A stretch of DNA of 64,000 nt from Amblyornis subalaris (GCA_018881555.1 JACAXG010000124.1:992001-1056000); one strand, 5' to 3'. Numbered from the stretch's first letter, positions 12,611-26,400 are shown. Notes: generated by a model from the sequence alone, not told the origin. Made by a program: numbers and translations.

Positions 12611-13268
12611 GGTTTCACAAATGTTATCATGTTCTTCAGAAAAGGTTTTCAATCTGTATGCCCTAAAGCAGCCTGTGATTCTCTTTATAATTTGGGGGGG
12701 GGTTTTCCCTGTCAAAGTCAAACTTATTTGTAAAGAGATATTTCATGAAATAGCCCCTCATTATAACAGAAAGACGCAATGTCTTGCTTCTGTAAATTTA
12801 AGTTCTGTTTGAAAGTATTACNGCTTTCTTGAAGTTGTAGAGCAGATTTAAAGAGAACAATGGTCTCTAAAAATAAACATAATATATAACAGTCTTTCAG
12901 GCAATGTCAAATGCAATGGGAAAAGAGTGATGAGAGTTCTCCAACATGAGTTTTAATGAATGTTTTTTTCTCTCTTGTGTCAGTGCAAGTACCATTTATT
13001 TTTAAAGCAATCAGTCACAGTTTCTTTTAGAATGACGACCTCTTGACTGATTCTGTCCAAGTGCAGACAATAAGGAATAATAACATTGCCAAACTAGAAG
13101 TCAGTAACGAACAAAATTTGAAGCCAACTAAAATGAAGTACTGTATGAACTAGAATACGGGCTATAAGTCTTCAGACTACAGGAAATAAACCAAACACTA
13201 ACTGACAAGGATTAGACAGAAATAATTTTCCCGGTGAGCATATTCCATAACCACCCATCACAGGAACT

Positions 13269-13287
13269 AAAAAAAAAAAAAAAAAAA
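13269..13287. repeat. Poly(A) tract of 19
   Basis: Nineteen consecutive A's. An AATAAA occurs about 80 bases upstream (near 13187), but no retropseudogene or SINE body can be recognised. Confidence 0.95.
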
Positions 13288-15427
13288 GTACTCTCTAACA
13301 CCTCTTACTAGACAGGCCTNGAGAGAGGCTGATGCTGATGAGACAGATATAAAAAACAATTTACCCAACACAGAAGTTCATATGTTGTAAATATACTGTG
13401 ATTATTCACTGTAAATAAAGTGAAAAAGGCAAAAGAGTTACAAACAAAAGCTAATAGTTACAAAAAAAAAAGATAGATAATATTTATTAAAAAGTTCACA
13501 TAGTAAAATTAAGTAGGAGTAATTTTTACCTAGTTCCTAATAATGCCCAGATTTTTCAAGTGACTTTTTAAAAAGTGGGGAACTTTCCTTGGGAAACCTC
13601 TGCTTCAGAGGACCTCTAAGATACAGCACACTACTAAACTATATGAAGAAGCTCANTCAGCTCTAGATATGATCCCCCACTATTAAAGGACTTGTTTTTT
13701 TACAATTCCCTGATGACTACATATAATTGATTACCATATCATAGAAGGTGTTTGAAATTAGCTGCTTTTGTAGGAAGACTGATTCATGGCTCTTAACTGC
13801 TCAGTACNCGGTCTAAAAAAAGTGATAAAATTATATAATTGTGCCCCCAAATAAGTATAATGAAAGGCCCCATACTGATAAAATGCACTTCAAGAGATCA
13901 CTCAAGATAGAGACATCCAACAAAGTCTGAGGTAACAACAAATTTTTCTGGTGCATGCGAAAAACTCCCATGCACTGCTTTATTACAATTTCAAGCAGCA
14001 TCTTAACTGTAAACATTTCACTGCCTGGAAAGAAAACCTGATCGTATATATGCTCCTTCTACATAGGTTATGACATCACAAGCTTACAGGCCACTTGAAT
14101 GAGGGCAGTCCCCACCCTATGGAATTTGACTGGGGAAAGGGAGGCAGCTGGGTGACAACAGGACAGTGGCTGTTTCACAGACTTTAAATTTTTTCCCAAT
14201 TTCAGCTTGAACTGAATCAGAAAAATTCCAAGACAGACCAAAAAAAAAGGCCAAATTAGGACCTCCTGGAGCTTTGCTTTGAAAAATGAGCGTGGTAACC
14301 TATCAGATCTACTGAAATCCAATATACTGCAGCCAGTTTTCCCATGCTTGCTCCCACCCACTATTGTTCCACAGAAAGACACCTCAAGTAAATTTGGTGA
14401 CAAAGTTCAAATGTGTTTGGTTTTTTTTCTCCATATCTACTTGTCTGCTTAGAAGGAAAAGGGACATGAAGGAAACAGTCAGTTTTCCACAGCAGAAGTA
14501 GTTCAGACTGATTGCTTGGGTAACCTTGAAAATTTAATATAAGACTGAAAAATACTTCAGTGTGTCACTAATCTGGATGAAAAACCTCTCTAAATTTCNG
14601 TCAGACTGATTTCTTCACTTTCCTCTAAAGGAGGAACAGTACAATAACACTATACAGTTAGTTGTGTTTATCTTTCATGTCCATCTTGTCCCAGAGGAAA
14701 AAAAGCTTGTGCATAGCCAGCTCTCTGCAGCATCTACTAGAGAGGAAACAGCCTTCAAGAAACTATTGTAAGGTAAAGTGCAGCAGTAACATCAGTCACA
14801 CAATAATTATTGGTCATCTGTTTCTTATGTGAAACTCTCATCTGCAACAGAAAACTGCTTTCCAGAGGAAGATTTCCTAGACACATCTTAAATGTAAGGG
14901 AAGCTAATCACACAAAGATGAAATAACAAGCTAAACATCACAGAGGGACTGAAGAGTCACAAGGGACTCAGTCATCTGGGGACATGACAATATTTGGTCA
15001 TCCACACCATTTCCCAGCAAGAAATGGATTTCATATTTGGAAAAAAGGAAGGTATCTTATGCCAGCTTAGCTTCTCAGAAAGAATAGTGCTTATCCTCAT
15101 TTCAACACATTTAAAGAAATGAGAGTATCTACAGGTTTTGCNTATCAGTTTTTAATCAGACTGCAATGTCATTATTCTTTTCCAACACAGTATTCTACTA
15201 TTAATTTTTATGCAAAATAACCATGAGCAAGTACAGCANTGTAAGGTGTTGGCAAGCATTGATCCTGTAAAATCTCTTTGAATTACCTGTTACATAATTG
15301 TCTGTTGCCACGTCTTCTCCCCTTTGAAGTAGCCAGGGCTGTTCTACAATATGAACACAACCAGTTTGTTTCTACCCGTANACTATCTACAGGTAGACCA
15401 CAATGTGAAAGACCTTGGTCAGGTTTT

Positions 15428-15456
15428 TATATGCATACATATATATACATACACAC
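15428..15456. repeat. Alternating purine-pyrimidine run (TA/CA)
   Basis: Twenty-nine bases alternate strictly between pyrimidine and purine (TATATGCATACATATATATA and onward into ACACAC). This is a degenerate TA/CA microsatellite. Confidence 0.9.
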
Positions 15457-16804
15457 TCACTAAAACAGGCTGCTACTATAAAAGCAACTGCTTCTCCTAT
15501 CTCTTTGAAACTCTAAATCATCCTTGTTTACAGTTCAAATCAAATTCATAAACCAAGAAGAGTTCACTCAAATTTTGTTTGGAAAAATCACAACCCTGAA
15601 ACCACTCGGAAGAAAGGCTGCTGTTTGGATACATACACATCTACTCCATGCACGAGTTACANATCTCCTCCATGCATTAATAACATGCACGAATTACATT
15701 TAAAATAATNATTAATTAAACCACATGCTAACTACTGTTCTTTATTCTATTAAGAAGATGCACTCCTTACGTAATTATTATTTCTAATATATGTCTTATG
15801 TTCTTGTTTTCTCTCTCAAACTGGAAGGTTTTGGGTTCACACTTTTTATTTCATTTGCTNACGAAGTGCCAAATAAATCATTGACATTTAACTACGTCAG
15901 AGTTAAAACACTGTGGGCAAGACTGTTAGCAACTATCAGTTCAAAACTGTTTTTTTTTTAAGACTTCATAAATCTGGCTTTACTGAGTAAAAGCTTTCAC
16001 AAACAGTTATACCATTAGATTAATGCTACTTGATCTTATTTTTAAACCTATAAGATCTAATACTTCTGTAAGCTATTATTANGTTAACTGTCATACTAAC
16101 TGATTTCTTTTATCCGCAGCAAAGACTCAAAGTAATCAGTGGTTCAAACTTCTCCCTCAGCCACTGCTTTGAAATATCACTTGTAGGGATGAGAAAAGGG
16201 TTTGGGATCAATGCCTTCCAAGCCTTAGCCTCCTAACAGATTTTCTTCAGATGACTGTGATGTTGCTCACGGTTTGGTAATGGACATTATTGCTAGGGTA
16301 TGTCATTGTGTTCACCACTGTTCAAAAGCATATTTTGAAAACAGCAGGGAGAATGAAGACTTGAGAGGTTGCTTGGAGCACAAAAGAGAACATGAAAGAA
16401 GGTATATAAAGGTTGATGCCGGAAACAAGTCAGAAGAAACTGCCTGACAGATGGCATCCCAGAAAAGACNGGCTCTCTCTATGGCGAAATTGTGTCAGTC
16501 CAGATGGTGACTGACAGCACTGATTACAAAACTCAGTTCCCATTGAAGGCAACAGAAGCTTTACTCCAGTAATGGGGATTATGGCAATGAAGTCCATTTT
16601 TTTGATAACCCTGTTGTTTTTTATTAAACACTCTGCAAGAACTTGTACAAATCTTAAATTCTAGCCTTAACACCTGGTCAACTAGTTGACTGGATCATAT
16701 TGCAACTTGTATATAAGAGCTGCGACTCCACAGCAGNCATGTATTTAAGAAAGACAGAAATCAAACAAACTTCTACAACATACATGAAAGTGCAGCATAG
16801 GAGC

Positions 16805-17352
16805 AGATTTTAGCAAGTGAGTATGCAATGGTTCTGGACTTGTGCAAACATTTCACACTGTCCTGCATGAAATTCTTGTCTCTAAACTGGTGAGATATGG
16901 ATTTTATGGATGGACCACTCAGTGGATAAAGAACTGGATGGATGGACGCACTCAAAGAGTTGTGGTCAACGGTTCATTGTTCACACAGAGACTGGTNACC
17001 AGCAGCATTCCCCAGGGGCCAGTACCAAGGCAAGGTGCCATTTAACATCTTTGTAGGCAACACAGACAGCAGGATTGAGCGCACCCTCAGCAAGTTTGCC
17101 AACCNCACCAACCTGTGTGGTGCATCCAGCGGGACCTTGACAGCAATCCCAAGTACAAATACAGGCTGAGCAGAGAATCAACTGATGGTAGCCCTGAGGA
17201 GAAGGATTTGCAGATGCTGGTTGACAAGAACNTTAACATGAGCCGGCAATGTGCACCTCTAGCCCAGAAAGCCAACCACATCCTGGGCTGCATCATAAGA
17301 AGTGTGACCAGCAGGCTGAGGGAGGCAATTCTGCCCCTCTACGCTGCTCTAC
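16805..17352 (+). mobile_element. CR1 LINE fragment covering part of the reverse transcriptase
   Basis: Plus-strand frames give [49 protein letters not shown], then YKYRLSRESTDGSPEEKDL and CAPLAQKANHILGCIIRSVT. This is the second half of the CR1 reverse transcriptase domain and the sequence after it. The catalytic FADD position reads SKFANx, so the active site is damaged. Two internal deletions remove sequence after SIPQG and after the FADD block. The copy stops near 17352, before the usual 3' end. Confidence 0.93.
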
Positions 17353-20300
17353 TCAATACCAGGACAATGGGAACCTTTTGTAAATAGCAAACTATCACTT
17401 TCATATCTATACGTACTCAAAAGTTCAGGTTATAGGGTAATGAATGTACAGCTCTGCAGACATTCCTCAGAGTAATTTGATTATTGTAAGTTCATAATCT
17501 TCTCTTTGTATGCAATGTATAGATTTAAGAAAATATTTTCCTTCAATATTAAAAAAAANCCAAGAAATCAAAACCTACAACTCCTCCAAGCTGTTTCACA
17601 TATATTGAACAAAACCATGATCTCAGACTGAAGATGTTCCTCATGACACTTTACCATATTCAACACACCCATGTTCAACATTTCAACCTGAGGAGGAAAA
17701 ATTTAACATTATTTTGGATAGAGAAAAGGTCGCATAAAAATTAAAAGCTAACTAACTACACAGAACACTGTAGGGTCCTACTGCTGGAAAGTAACAGAGG
17801 ATGGAGCCAAGTGCCCCTGTAAGTGTCAATTACAGTTCTGAATCTTGAAACTTTGTCTTTAGTCTCCCTCAAATATGAACTCATACACCAAGACANGCAT
17901 TTATAATATGAAAATGCATATATTACAGTTATACTTAGCCTAGAGCATGTGCTTGCTCAGTGTGCCACACCTCAAATTCATTGTGGAGCAGCAACATGGA
18001 ACCTGTCTGGTAATATTACTCTTTTTGGCTTACCAGAACATTCTTTGTCATCAAGAAACTCACTCAAAATCATCTCCTGTTCCACAACTTGATTTCCTAT
18101 CAGCAACTACTATGGATCACTTTAAATTACACATTATTAGTTCAACAATGACTTTTATAAGTTATTCAAAAAGGTCCCTCTAGCTAACAATCTGTTTCTG
18201 ACAGTGAACAACAGCAAATCCCACAGAAAGATACAAATACATGGCAAACAAACAACTTCACTTCCCTACAATACCCTTCCAGACTCCAGCAACTCATGGT
18301 TCAAGGACACNGCAAGCCAGAGGCACCGTCTTTATCCCTAACATATTTTTCCTCCATGAATGTATTCAATTGTTTCATGAAGCCATGTAAGCTTTTAATA
18401 TCCACAATCCCTGGTTNAGAAAGCTCCACGGCTCAACAGCCTATTGTACACAGGCCTGTACCTGCCATTTGTTTTGAAAGCAGTACAGTATTTAATTTGA
18501 TGCTATTATTTCTATTGAAAGAAAGAGTCAATAAAGTGATCCCTGCATATCTTTTCCATGGTACTCTTTTCTCAGGTACCTCAATCATATTCTCAGTCCT
18601 CTCATCAGTCACACCACAATAAAGCCTTTAATAGGTTGTATTTTCTATCCCATCTGTGATGATTATGATTGCACAAGTATTGTACAATATTTGAGAGTAC
18701 ACAATGAATTTACGCAGTAGTCATAACAATGTTATTCTCTTTGAAATGAAAGCTAACATTTTCATAAAACTAATATAAGCATCAAGAGCTCCTTCCTGAG
18801 TAGCAATTACTGTGTCAAAAGTTATTGCTGCATATGTAAACCTAGGATTATTTACTTCCCCATAAACATTATTTTATAATTTATCCACATTTTTCTTTAG
18901 AAGGCTAGACAAAGAACTAAGATTATATGGAGAGATCCTGAAACAGCAGAAAAATTCTGCCTACATTCTACCCCAAACTTCACACTTCCTTATTTTCTCT
19001 CTTATTTTCCATTACATAAACTGCTCACTATAATGTNTCTTCCAAACACTGGCCATTGAATGCACAGATCATTTTTTTATGCTTCTNTTTCCTAGGCATG
19101 AAACATCTTAGTTTTCAAGCACCTGGGAAGTACCTTAGCCTAGTAACAACCCTGACACATAAAAAGGTTTTTATTTTCCTTCCTGTGATTCTTCGGAAGC
19201 AAGTGGAATTAATCTTACCGGTCTTGTTTCGCCTTGCAAGTGGCTTGATGTTCAAGATCTCTGCTCATCTCGAGCACCTCAGNCACTGCCAAATCACTGT
19301 TCTCCTCAACAAAGTAGGAGTCTTCATTTTAAAAACNGNTATAACCCCCCTTTAAATAGTTAANAGACCACTAAACTACTTGAAAACATTGTTCTGGAGA
19401 AGTGCATCTTCTGTTTATTTTTCTAAAATTTCTAGAAGTTCGGTATAGGCGCACTTTCAGGCNATGACTGGAGTCAGTTTTCAGCTCATCTTCCAGAAGA
19501 CCTATTTAATAAAAAGCTANAGCCACAGCCTAAAGTTACTTGTAAAACTTAACAAGCAAGTCAAGCTTCCCAAGCACTGCCAAACATGTGAAGTCCAATG
19601 TCATTGCAGAGTGGTCAATACCAGTTTTACTGTCATAAGATTGTGTTACTAAAATTTTGTTATATTGAGCTGATTTTTGTTTGTTTTTTAAATTTGCAGG
19701 ATGACCTGCTCATCATCTTGGAATCTAGCAGAGCAACTACACTGCAGTTTTGCATAGAAAATCAGATTAGATTAAAAGAGAGACATATTTGGTTTGAGAA
19801 AAAACACATCCCTGCATTTTGAAAAATATATAATAAGCCCTAATTCCAGCTCAAGTCTAAAGCAGAACACAGCAAGTAACACTTTACACTTCCAAAAAGG
19901 AAAAGAAATATTGCAATAATTACAGATGTGAATTTTACATGAAAAAAATTAAATGCACTGCTTTTACAAACCAAGTTTGGGGAAACAACCAGTATCACAG
20001 AACTCTCCCACTCTGCACCACAAATAAGAATAATATGCTGAACTACTCAGTCCTTCCAACCTTCAGGCTGCAGAGAAAGGAGAGTAGCACGGGTCTGTGT
20101 ANACTTATCTAGAAGGGGCGATTGCACTGACACCTAACATGCCATAAGCAGCACCCACACCTCACTATGCCTTCCCTTTATATTGAAAAGGCAACCCTGT
20201 TTTCTCAGAGCACTTGCACAAAAAGGTAAACCCACGTACAACAAAAGAAACCAAGATTATAGAATCTCCTCCCAAGCAGGAGCCTTAGTTTACTACATAA

Positions 20301-21764
20301 AAATATAAAGCATGCTTTATTCACACGTTTCCAACTCACTACAACATTAAAAGCCCACAGGTCATGTTTGTACAATGCAGTTAACATAAAACTAAGAGCT
20401 TACTGCAATCAAAATAAAACATTCCTCACTGGCATTACTTCAATAATTGACCTAGCCCAGGGTCATTTTAAAACAGTTTAAATGCATCATTAATCCAGGG
20501 TATCCCAAAGCAGCTTTACTAATATGCTACAATAAATTAAAACAGAGGAGCAAGGTTGCAGTTAGTATGCATTTAAAAAAATAATTATATGATATCAAAA
20601 TATGCCAGACATGCAGATTAGAGCAACACAAAAGAGAAGGCATAGGAAACATGACAGAACATGACTTAAAAGTTCAAGAAATATATTTGATGGAACATAA
20701 TTTCCTTTTTATTTTCCTTGGTGTATATTTTCATTATTTTCATGTTTCCTTCCTATCACTTCCATTCTAACATTCTGGCACCTTCTCACTCTTTGCTATC
20801 ACTAAAAGGTAGTAGCTGGTCTCTCAATCAACCAGATCAGTAAACTGGGGATTAATCTGCAACATGAAGAAGGTTACTAAATGGAAGAGAAGGTCAGTTG
20901 TTTGATTTTAGACCACACATGCCAGGAGACCAGCAAGTTAGCAAAGTGTATTGTAAGGACGGCAGCCTCAGGCAAGTATTTTTGAACAAACTTGTGTATG
21001 GTTTCCTAAATAACAAAATCTATTTGTGAGTCCACTGTCTAAGGAGTAGAAATTACTACCAGGAAATACTGGAAATAATCAAGGGCATAAATGAACTGAG
21101 CCAACATCATTATTTACTACATATTTCAAGACTTAGAAGTAGAGAGGGAAAAAACGTTCAGTAGATTGCTGAAAGTTATTGCTATTCAAAAACTGAATAT
21201 AAAGTCAGCCCACATACAATCTGTTTTTAAAGAGGGACAAGAGACAAAAACAAAAGAAAAAAGATCCAAATTTATTGAAAACACCCTCAACTTAAAAATG
21301 CAAAAGACACTGTAGATTGTACNGAATTTATACTCATTAACATATGCTTCTCCGTGTATCTGCATGGTGTCTTTCACAAAATTGTTTCATTCCTCTCAAG
21401 ATTGTTGGCATGTTACAGTAAGAAAACTAAATTCCCTATCCCTGTAGGAAGCAAAGATGGTCTCCTCACCTTCTGCCCATACACAAACATACACNAGTGC
21501 ATGTGTATGTGCGTATACATATAAGCAAAAGGAAAAACTCAAAGCCCACACTAACAGCTATCTGAAGAATCTGTTCTACCCAGAATTTCTTTAAAATGCA
21601 TTGAAGAAGAGTTTCACTTCTTACTGAATTTTAAACTTAATTCAGAAAGATATTACTCTCATAGTCACAGAACAAACATTACCACAACACAAGAAAGNGG
21701 TAAGTTTTTCCAAGACCTATGTCTTTGAAGGGTTTCTGAAGTGCACAGTCCTGGCCTTGATCTC
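17353..21764. other. Unique intronic sequence
   Basis: No gene or transposon is recognised. Many single n positions occur near 19-19.5 kb. An alternating purine-pyrimidine run lies at 21497-21523. Short ORFs such as 18296-18622 and 19056-19355 (plus) contain ambiguous codons and no known motif. Confidence 0.55.
21497..21523. repeat. Alternating purine-pyrimidine run (GT/AT)
   Basis: Twenty-seven bases alternate strictly, with GTGCATGTGTATGTGCGTAT at the left. It is a decayed TG/TA microsatellite that could favour Z-DNA. Confidence 0.9.
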
Positions 21765-21992
21765 TGTTGTGGTCTAACTCCAGCCAGCAGCCAAATCCCA
21801 TGCAGCTGCTCGTTCACTCCCCCACCTGCAGGATCAGGGAGAGAACTGGAAGGGTGAAATACAGAGAAATCATGGGTTGAGATAAAGACTGTTTAACAGG
21901 GAAAGCAAAAGTCATGCACAGAAGCAAAGCAAAACAAGAAATTAATTCANTGCTTCCCACGAGCAGGCAGGTGTTCAGCCATCTCCAGGACA
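21765..21992 (-). mobile_element. Partial ERV LTR, same family and orientation
   Basis: The last 230 bases or so of the LTR are present. On the plus strand the block begins TGTTGTGGTCTAACTCCAGC, runs through CTCACTCCCCCAC-like and ATCATGGGTTGAGATAAAGA sequence, then AGCAAAGCAAAACAAG, and ends at GGTGTTCAGCCATCTCCAGG. The same series occurs at 22907-23130. The upstream (U3) half is missing. It probably is the 3' LTR of the element whose 5' LTR is at 22907-23490. Confidence 0.8.
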
Positions 21993-22906
21993 TGAACTTG
22001 TTTCTCCTACATTAGTTCAGGTGGTTCCTGTTATAGTAATTACTGTAACACACAACTCAAATCAGGGCCTACAACAATTTTAAGGCACATCCATTACAAT
22101 CTCCACCCTGGGTTTACCATTGCAAGGAACTCCTCCCCTTGCCCTCAGCCTGGCTAACAACAAGGGGTTCCTGCTGGAGTCCATTAGTATAGTCCACATC
22201 ATAGTCCTCCATGGGCTGCCAGGGGACAGCCTGATTCACCATGGTCTGCACAGTAATCTTTACTTCCCCTGCTCCAGGGTGGCGTCCCACCCCACAGGAG
22301 ACAGTTCGCCTTTAACTTCTCCAACATGGGTTCTCCCCACAGGCTGCAGTTCTTCACAAACTGCGGCAGCTTCGGTCCCCCACGAGGTCACAAGTCCTGC
22401 CAGCAAACCTGCTCCATCACAGGCATCTCATGGGGTCACATGTCACATTCTACTTCAGGCATCCACCTGCTCCGGCNTGGGGTGCTCCATGGGCTGCAGG
22501 TGAATCTCTGCTCTATCACAGACTCATTCATACACCACAGTCCCTTCAACTCAAGCTCACACTGGAGTTCCAGCCTGTCCACTACAGCAGCATAGAAAAT
22601 GGCAGCAAGAGCCTGGCCATCTTCCAGGCCAGGTGCATGGCCCCAGCTGTTATCAAAATATTCCCAGGCACAATTCAGTAAGGTGATAAACAGTACAGCT
22701 CTACAGCAAGCAGCAAAAGCAAAAAGCAGCCACTAACAAGCACTAGATTCTAATACACAGTCAGTAAAGCGAGCCTGTGACAAGCACAGGAGCCTGCTCA
22801 CTACCAGCTAAACAGCACTAACGGATATAAACTCAGTCTAGTACATCCCAACCAAATCTGCTGTTATCTCAATGGCTTGACTCCTGCCTGGCTCACCAAA
22901 AAGGAC
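21993..22906 (-). mobile_element. Non-coding ERV internal remnant between two LTRs
   Basis: About 0.9 kb of moderately GC-rich sequence lies between the two same-strand LTR copies. Just inside the 5' LTR end the minus strand reads GTCCTTTTTGGTGAGCCAGG, where a tRNA primer-binding site is expected. I cannot assign the tRNA. The motif CCATGGGCTGC occurs at about 22209 and again at about 22487, suggesting internal repetition. No gag, pol or env similarity is visible, so the coding region appears deleted. It could instead be another LTR family nested here. Confidence 0.5.
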
Positions 22907-23490
22907 TGTCATGGCGTAACCCCAGCCAGCCGCCAAGCCCCATAAAGCCGCTCGCTCACTCCCCCACCAGCAAGATCAGTGAGAGAATTAGAAGTATAAA
23001 AGCTGGAGAACTCATGGGTTGAGATAGAGTTTAATAGGGAAAGCAAAAGCCACACAAGCAAAGCAAAACAAGGAATTAATTCATTGCTTCCCATGGGCAG
23101 GCAGGTGTTCAGCCATCTCCAGCAGAGCAGGGCGCCATCACATGTAATGGTTACTTGGGAAGACAAACACCATCACTGCAAACGTTTCCCCCTTCCTCTT
23201 CCTTCCCCTCACTTTACATACTGAGCATGATGCCATATGGTCTGGAATACCCCTTTGGTCAGTTGGGGTCACTTGTCCCTGCTATGTCCCCTCCCAACCT
23301 CCCATGCACCCCCAACTTCCTCCCCAGCATGGCACGAAAGCAGAAAAGGCCTCAGCCCTGTGTGAGCCCTGCTCAGCAATAACAAAAACATCTCTGTTAT
23401 CAACTCTGTGTCCAGCACAAATCCAAAACACAGCCCCATACCAGCCACTATGAAGAAAATTACTCTAAATTGTCTCAGCTGAAACCAGCA
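22907..23490 (-). mobile_element. Endogenous retrovirus LTR, full length (5' LTR of a deleted ERV or solo)
   Basis: A block of about 580 bases matches the plus-strand LTR at 27319-27882 when reverse-complemented. Shared blocks include GATTTGTGCTGGACACAG, the GTTGATAACA..GATGTTTTTG block, CCATATGGCATCATGC near a likely TATA-like AGTATGTAAAG, GAACACCTGCCTGCCCATGG, and the terminal GGCTGGGGTTACGCCATGAC with the final CA at 22908-22907. This resembles a widespread bird ERV LTR, probably ERVL-type; the class is my inference. No coding capacity remains. Confidence 0.85.
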
Positions 23491-26400
23491 GACTCTCCCA
23501 TGTTCATTTGTCATTCACATCCATTCCAGATGCAGAAGCAGGTTGCTGCTTAGCATGATGCCATCTCCATTTCCTTGTTCCCAATATAAAATGCAATTTT
23601 TCTTCATTGCTTCTGAAGGAGACATCTGCTAAGAGTCTCGAGCATTTGAAGAAAAATGTCTCTCACATGATCATATTGAAGTTNCTTCAAAGAAAACACC
23701 TTTATCTTCAGTGACTGCACTGTTGTGGGGTCAGAACACACTAAAGCACTTGGAATTCTGCTCAGAAACCTCTTCAGTTCTATNGAAAGTAAGTCTAACG
23801 TTAATTTGTAACTCTTTCTCAAGCAGTTTCTCTCAACACTTTGTGTATGAATGGTTTAAACAATGTCTCAGCATCCTTACTGCTCTTGGTGCACCCTTTC
23901 CTCAGGGAGCAAGAAGAGAGGGAAGATGGAGAAAGATTACCAAAGGTAATGGACTGTGTTTCTAGTCAAATTTATTTCCCATCCCTCTGAAGCTTTGCTG
24001 CTTTCCCTGATGGAGTTCCAGAAGTTTCCTGTCCCCCTCTGAAGCTCTTCCTGCCCCCATGGCATGCCTGTTTGTATCGCTGAAGACGGCAGATTTCAAT
24101 ATTGCTTTTAAAATCCATTAGTATAAGCAGTTGGTGGAGGCGAACATCACTTTCATGTTAGCAAAGCACAGGCTAATATATATGTTCTGGCTGCACCTTC
24201 ATTGGGCTTGTATTTCTCAAATGGATTACTTTAGGGAAAATAGAGATAAAACCACACTCCTCTCAGGCTATATAGTTCCAGTAATATAGCTGAAAACAAA
24301 ATCTGACCTCCATGGAGGAGTGCCTCCANGTGCTTGGAGAAATTCCCACTGCTTCACCATTATTGGGAATTATGTCAAGGATGACGAAGGATGCTACAAA
24401 GATTTAATCTGATGTGAACCACAGGTTAAATATACTGCAGGAATATTTTACTGGAAGGCTTTTGTATGTCATTTTTTTTAATTTTTACAGCCATCGCAAG
24501 TATTTTTNATTCCCATCTATGTCATGTCTTTAATGATTCTGTAACTTCAGTAGAGAATTTGTTGCTAAATGTCATAAAAATTCTGAATTTACATTTTTAT
24601 ATTGGTGTTATAATTGTAAAATTTGATCAGCAATTTGAATGTCACTTGAGTTTATACTGAGCAATTTTGGAAAAACAGCATCCGTTCAAGCCTGTCATTC
24701 ATTTTGTACCCATAACAAATGCAACTTAAAATGTAGTCATTTATCAGAGACTGAGTAAAATAGAAATATATTGCTTGTTGGGTGGCATTAATGTGTCTTT
24801 TAACTGCATCCTCCATGCTAATGTGAAACTACTCCTCTATAGAAAAAGCAATCTAAAAATTTCCACAACTCAATCCAATATAGTAATTTAGCCAGGAACC
24901 AAATGAGATATCAAAAACATTAAATAATCCGAAACATTGGGGGTTTCCCCCCAAGAAAAAGCAAATAAAAAGGAGAAAAAGAGACGAGATGGAAGTGTGC
25001 TATTATGTTAAAAATAAAAGACCCTTCCCCACTGAAAACCACATTAGGCATTTTGCTCTCATATAAAACAAAAACATAAAAAAGTCAACCATTGCATAAA
25101 GCCATGTACTAATTCTGTTCAAGAATGAATGACAATTCAGAACTGAAGAAAGACTGAAGGACNGTGCTTCAGCACAAGATTTGGTGCAATTTACAGTCTC
25201 TCTTCAAGTTATCTAGCTCTGGCTAACTACAATTCCATCTGTGCAGGCTTTGCCAGGGAACTTTTGCCAGCAAAATTTTGNCAAGGGTGAAGCTAATCTG
25301 TGCAGAAGAGATTTCAGTTGCCAGTATNTGCTGAAGCTAACTCTTGTGGGTGAGAATGTCTCAAACCTCCCTAGTCCACATGCACTGTTTGACCCTGCCC
25401 TCTTGGACACAACCACAAAGGAAAAAGTTACTCAAAGTTTACCTAAAAGTTACGTTACAACTGCAANTTTCAGCCCAGGGACTGGATGACAAAACAGAAA
25501 GACAAACTGCCTGTGGCAGAAAATTGTTTTATCTAACGCAAAATTGGGAGATTTTAATCTCGGTGAGGCAAAAACATATGGGATAAAATACTTATCTCAC
25601 AGTAAAGGAGCCAGTAACAGGGCAGCCAACACAAGCAGGGCTTGTATTTCCCAGGCATTGGCTCCGAACAGAGACACAAGGAGTCCTTCCTCTTCCCCAT
25701 CTTCGCCTGAACANAACTTCTCATAGACTGCTATAAAATGTTCTTACTTGTCCTAAATATTTGTTTGCCTTCTTCTAGTACTTAATTTATACAAAACTCT
25801 TTTCAGAGAGCAAAAATAAGTAAATAGGCTAAAATTTTGTAAATAAACTCATCTGTTATTCTAAATACAAGTATGAAAAATTATGCTTCTTTAAGCAAAT
25901 CAGCACCTTAAGTTAGTCTGATAAATCTACACTTACACACTTCAGTGAGCAATCCAATTTCTAAAGCACCCTGTACTAATACTAGTGTCCTGACAAAATT
26001 CTAGTTTAGATAATTACTCTGCCTAGCTAAATCTCTTAGCAGCATCACACGCTGTCATAAACTGCTGTGTAGCGAAGAAGAAAACTGTCCAAGTGCCATT
26101 GCTTCTTAAGCACAGAATCAATGGTTTATCACTGGTCAATGAAACATTTAAGTTTTATAGGCCAGATTTTCTAGTCTACTATATCCAATTTGCACTGTAA
26201 ATTTAGCATTAAAAAGAGACAAACAAAAAAAGAACAACTGGCAACGCACAGAAAACTGCACTGGACACAGTAGCTCTTAGGTAACACAAACACAACAGAA
26301 GTTTCAAGGCACTGCACACTCATGGTAGTGCCAGATGGCCCCAGTCTCCAAAATTTTTGTTCCTGCAGCTCTCACAGGGGTGACTGTTCAGATGGCTCTG

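Larger units (their letters stand above)
12451..16804. other. Unique intronic sequence with simple repeats and hairpins
   Basis: No gene is recognised. It contains the paired hairpins at 12533-12610, a run of nine G's near 12694-12702, a 19-A tract at 13269-13287 and an alternating purine-pyrimidine run at 15428-15456. A short imperfect duplication of CTCCATGCA..GAATTACA-like sequence lies at about 15644-15700. The 111-codon minus ORF at 14068-14403 has no recognisable domain. Confidence 0.55.

Noticed and set aside
13187..13287. Possible processed pseudogene or SINE (AATAAA followed by a 19-A tract)
   Set aside because: No recognisable gene or SINE body precedes the tract, and no flanking duplication was seen.
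22120..22681. Overlapping plus-strand ORFs of 83-127 codons
   Set aside because: They lie antisense within the ERV internal remnant and lack retroviral or other motifs.
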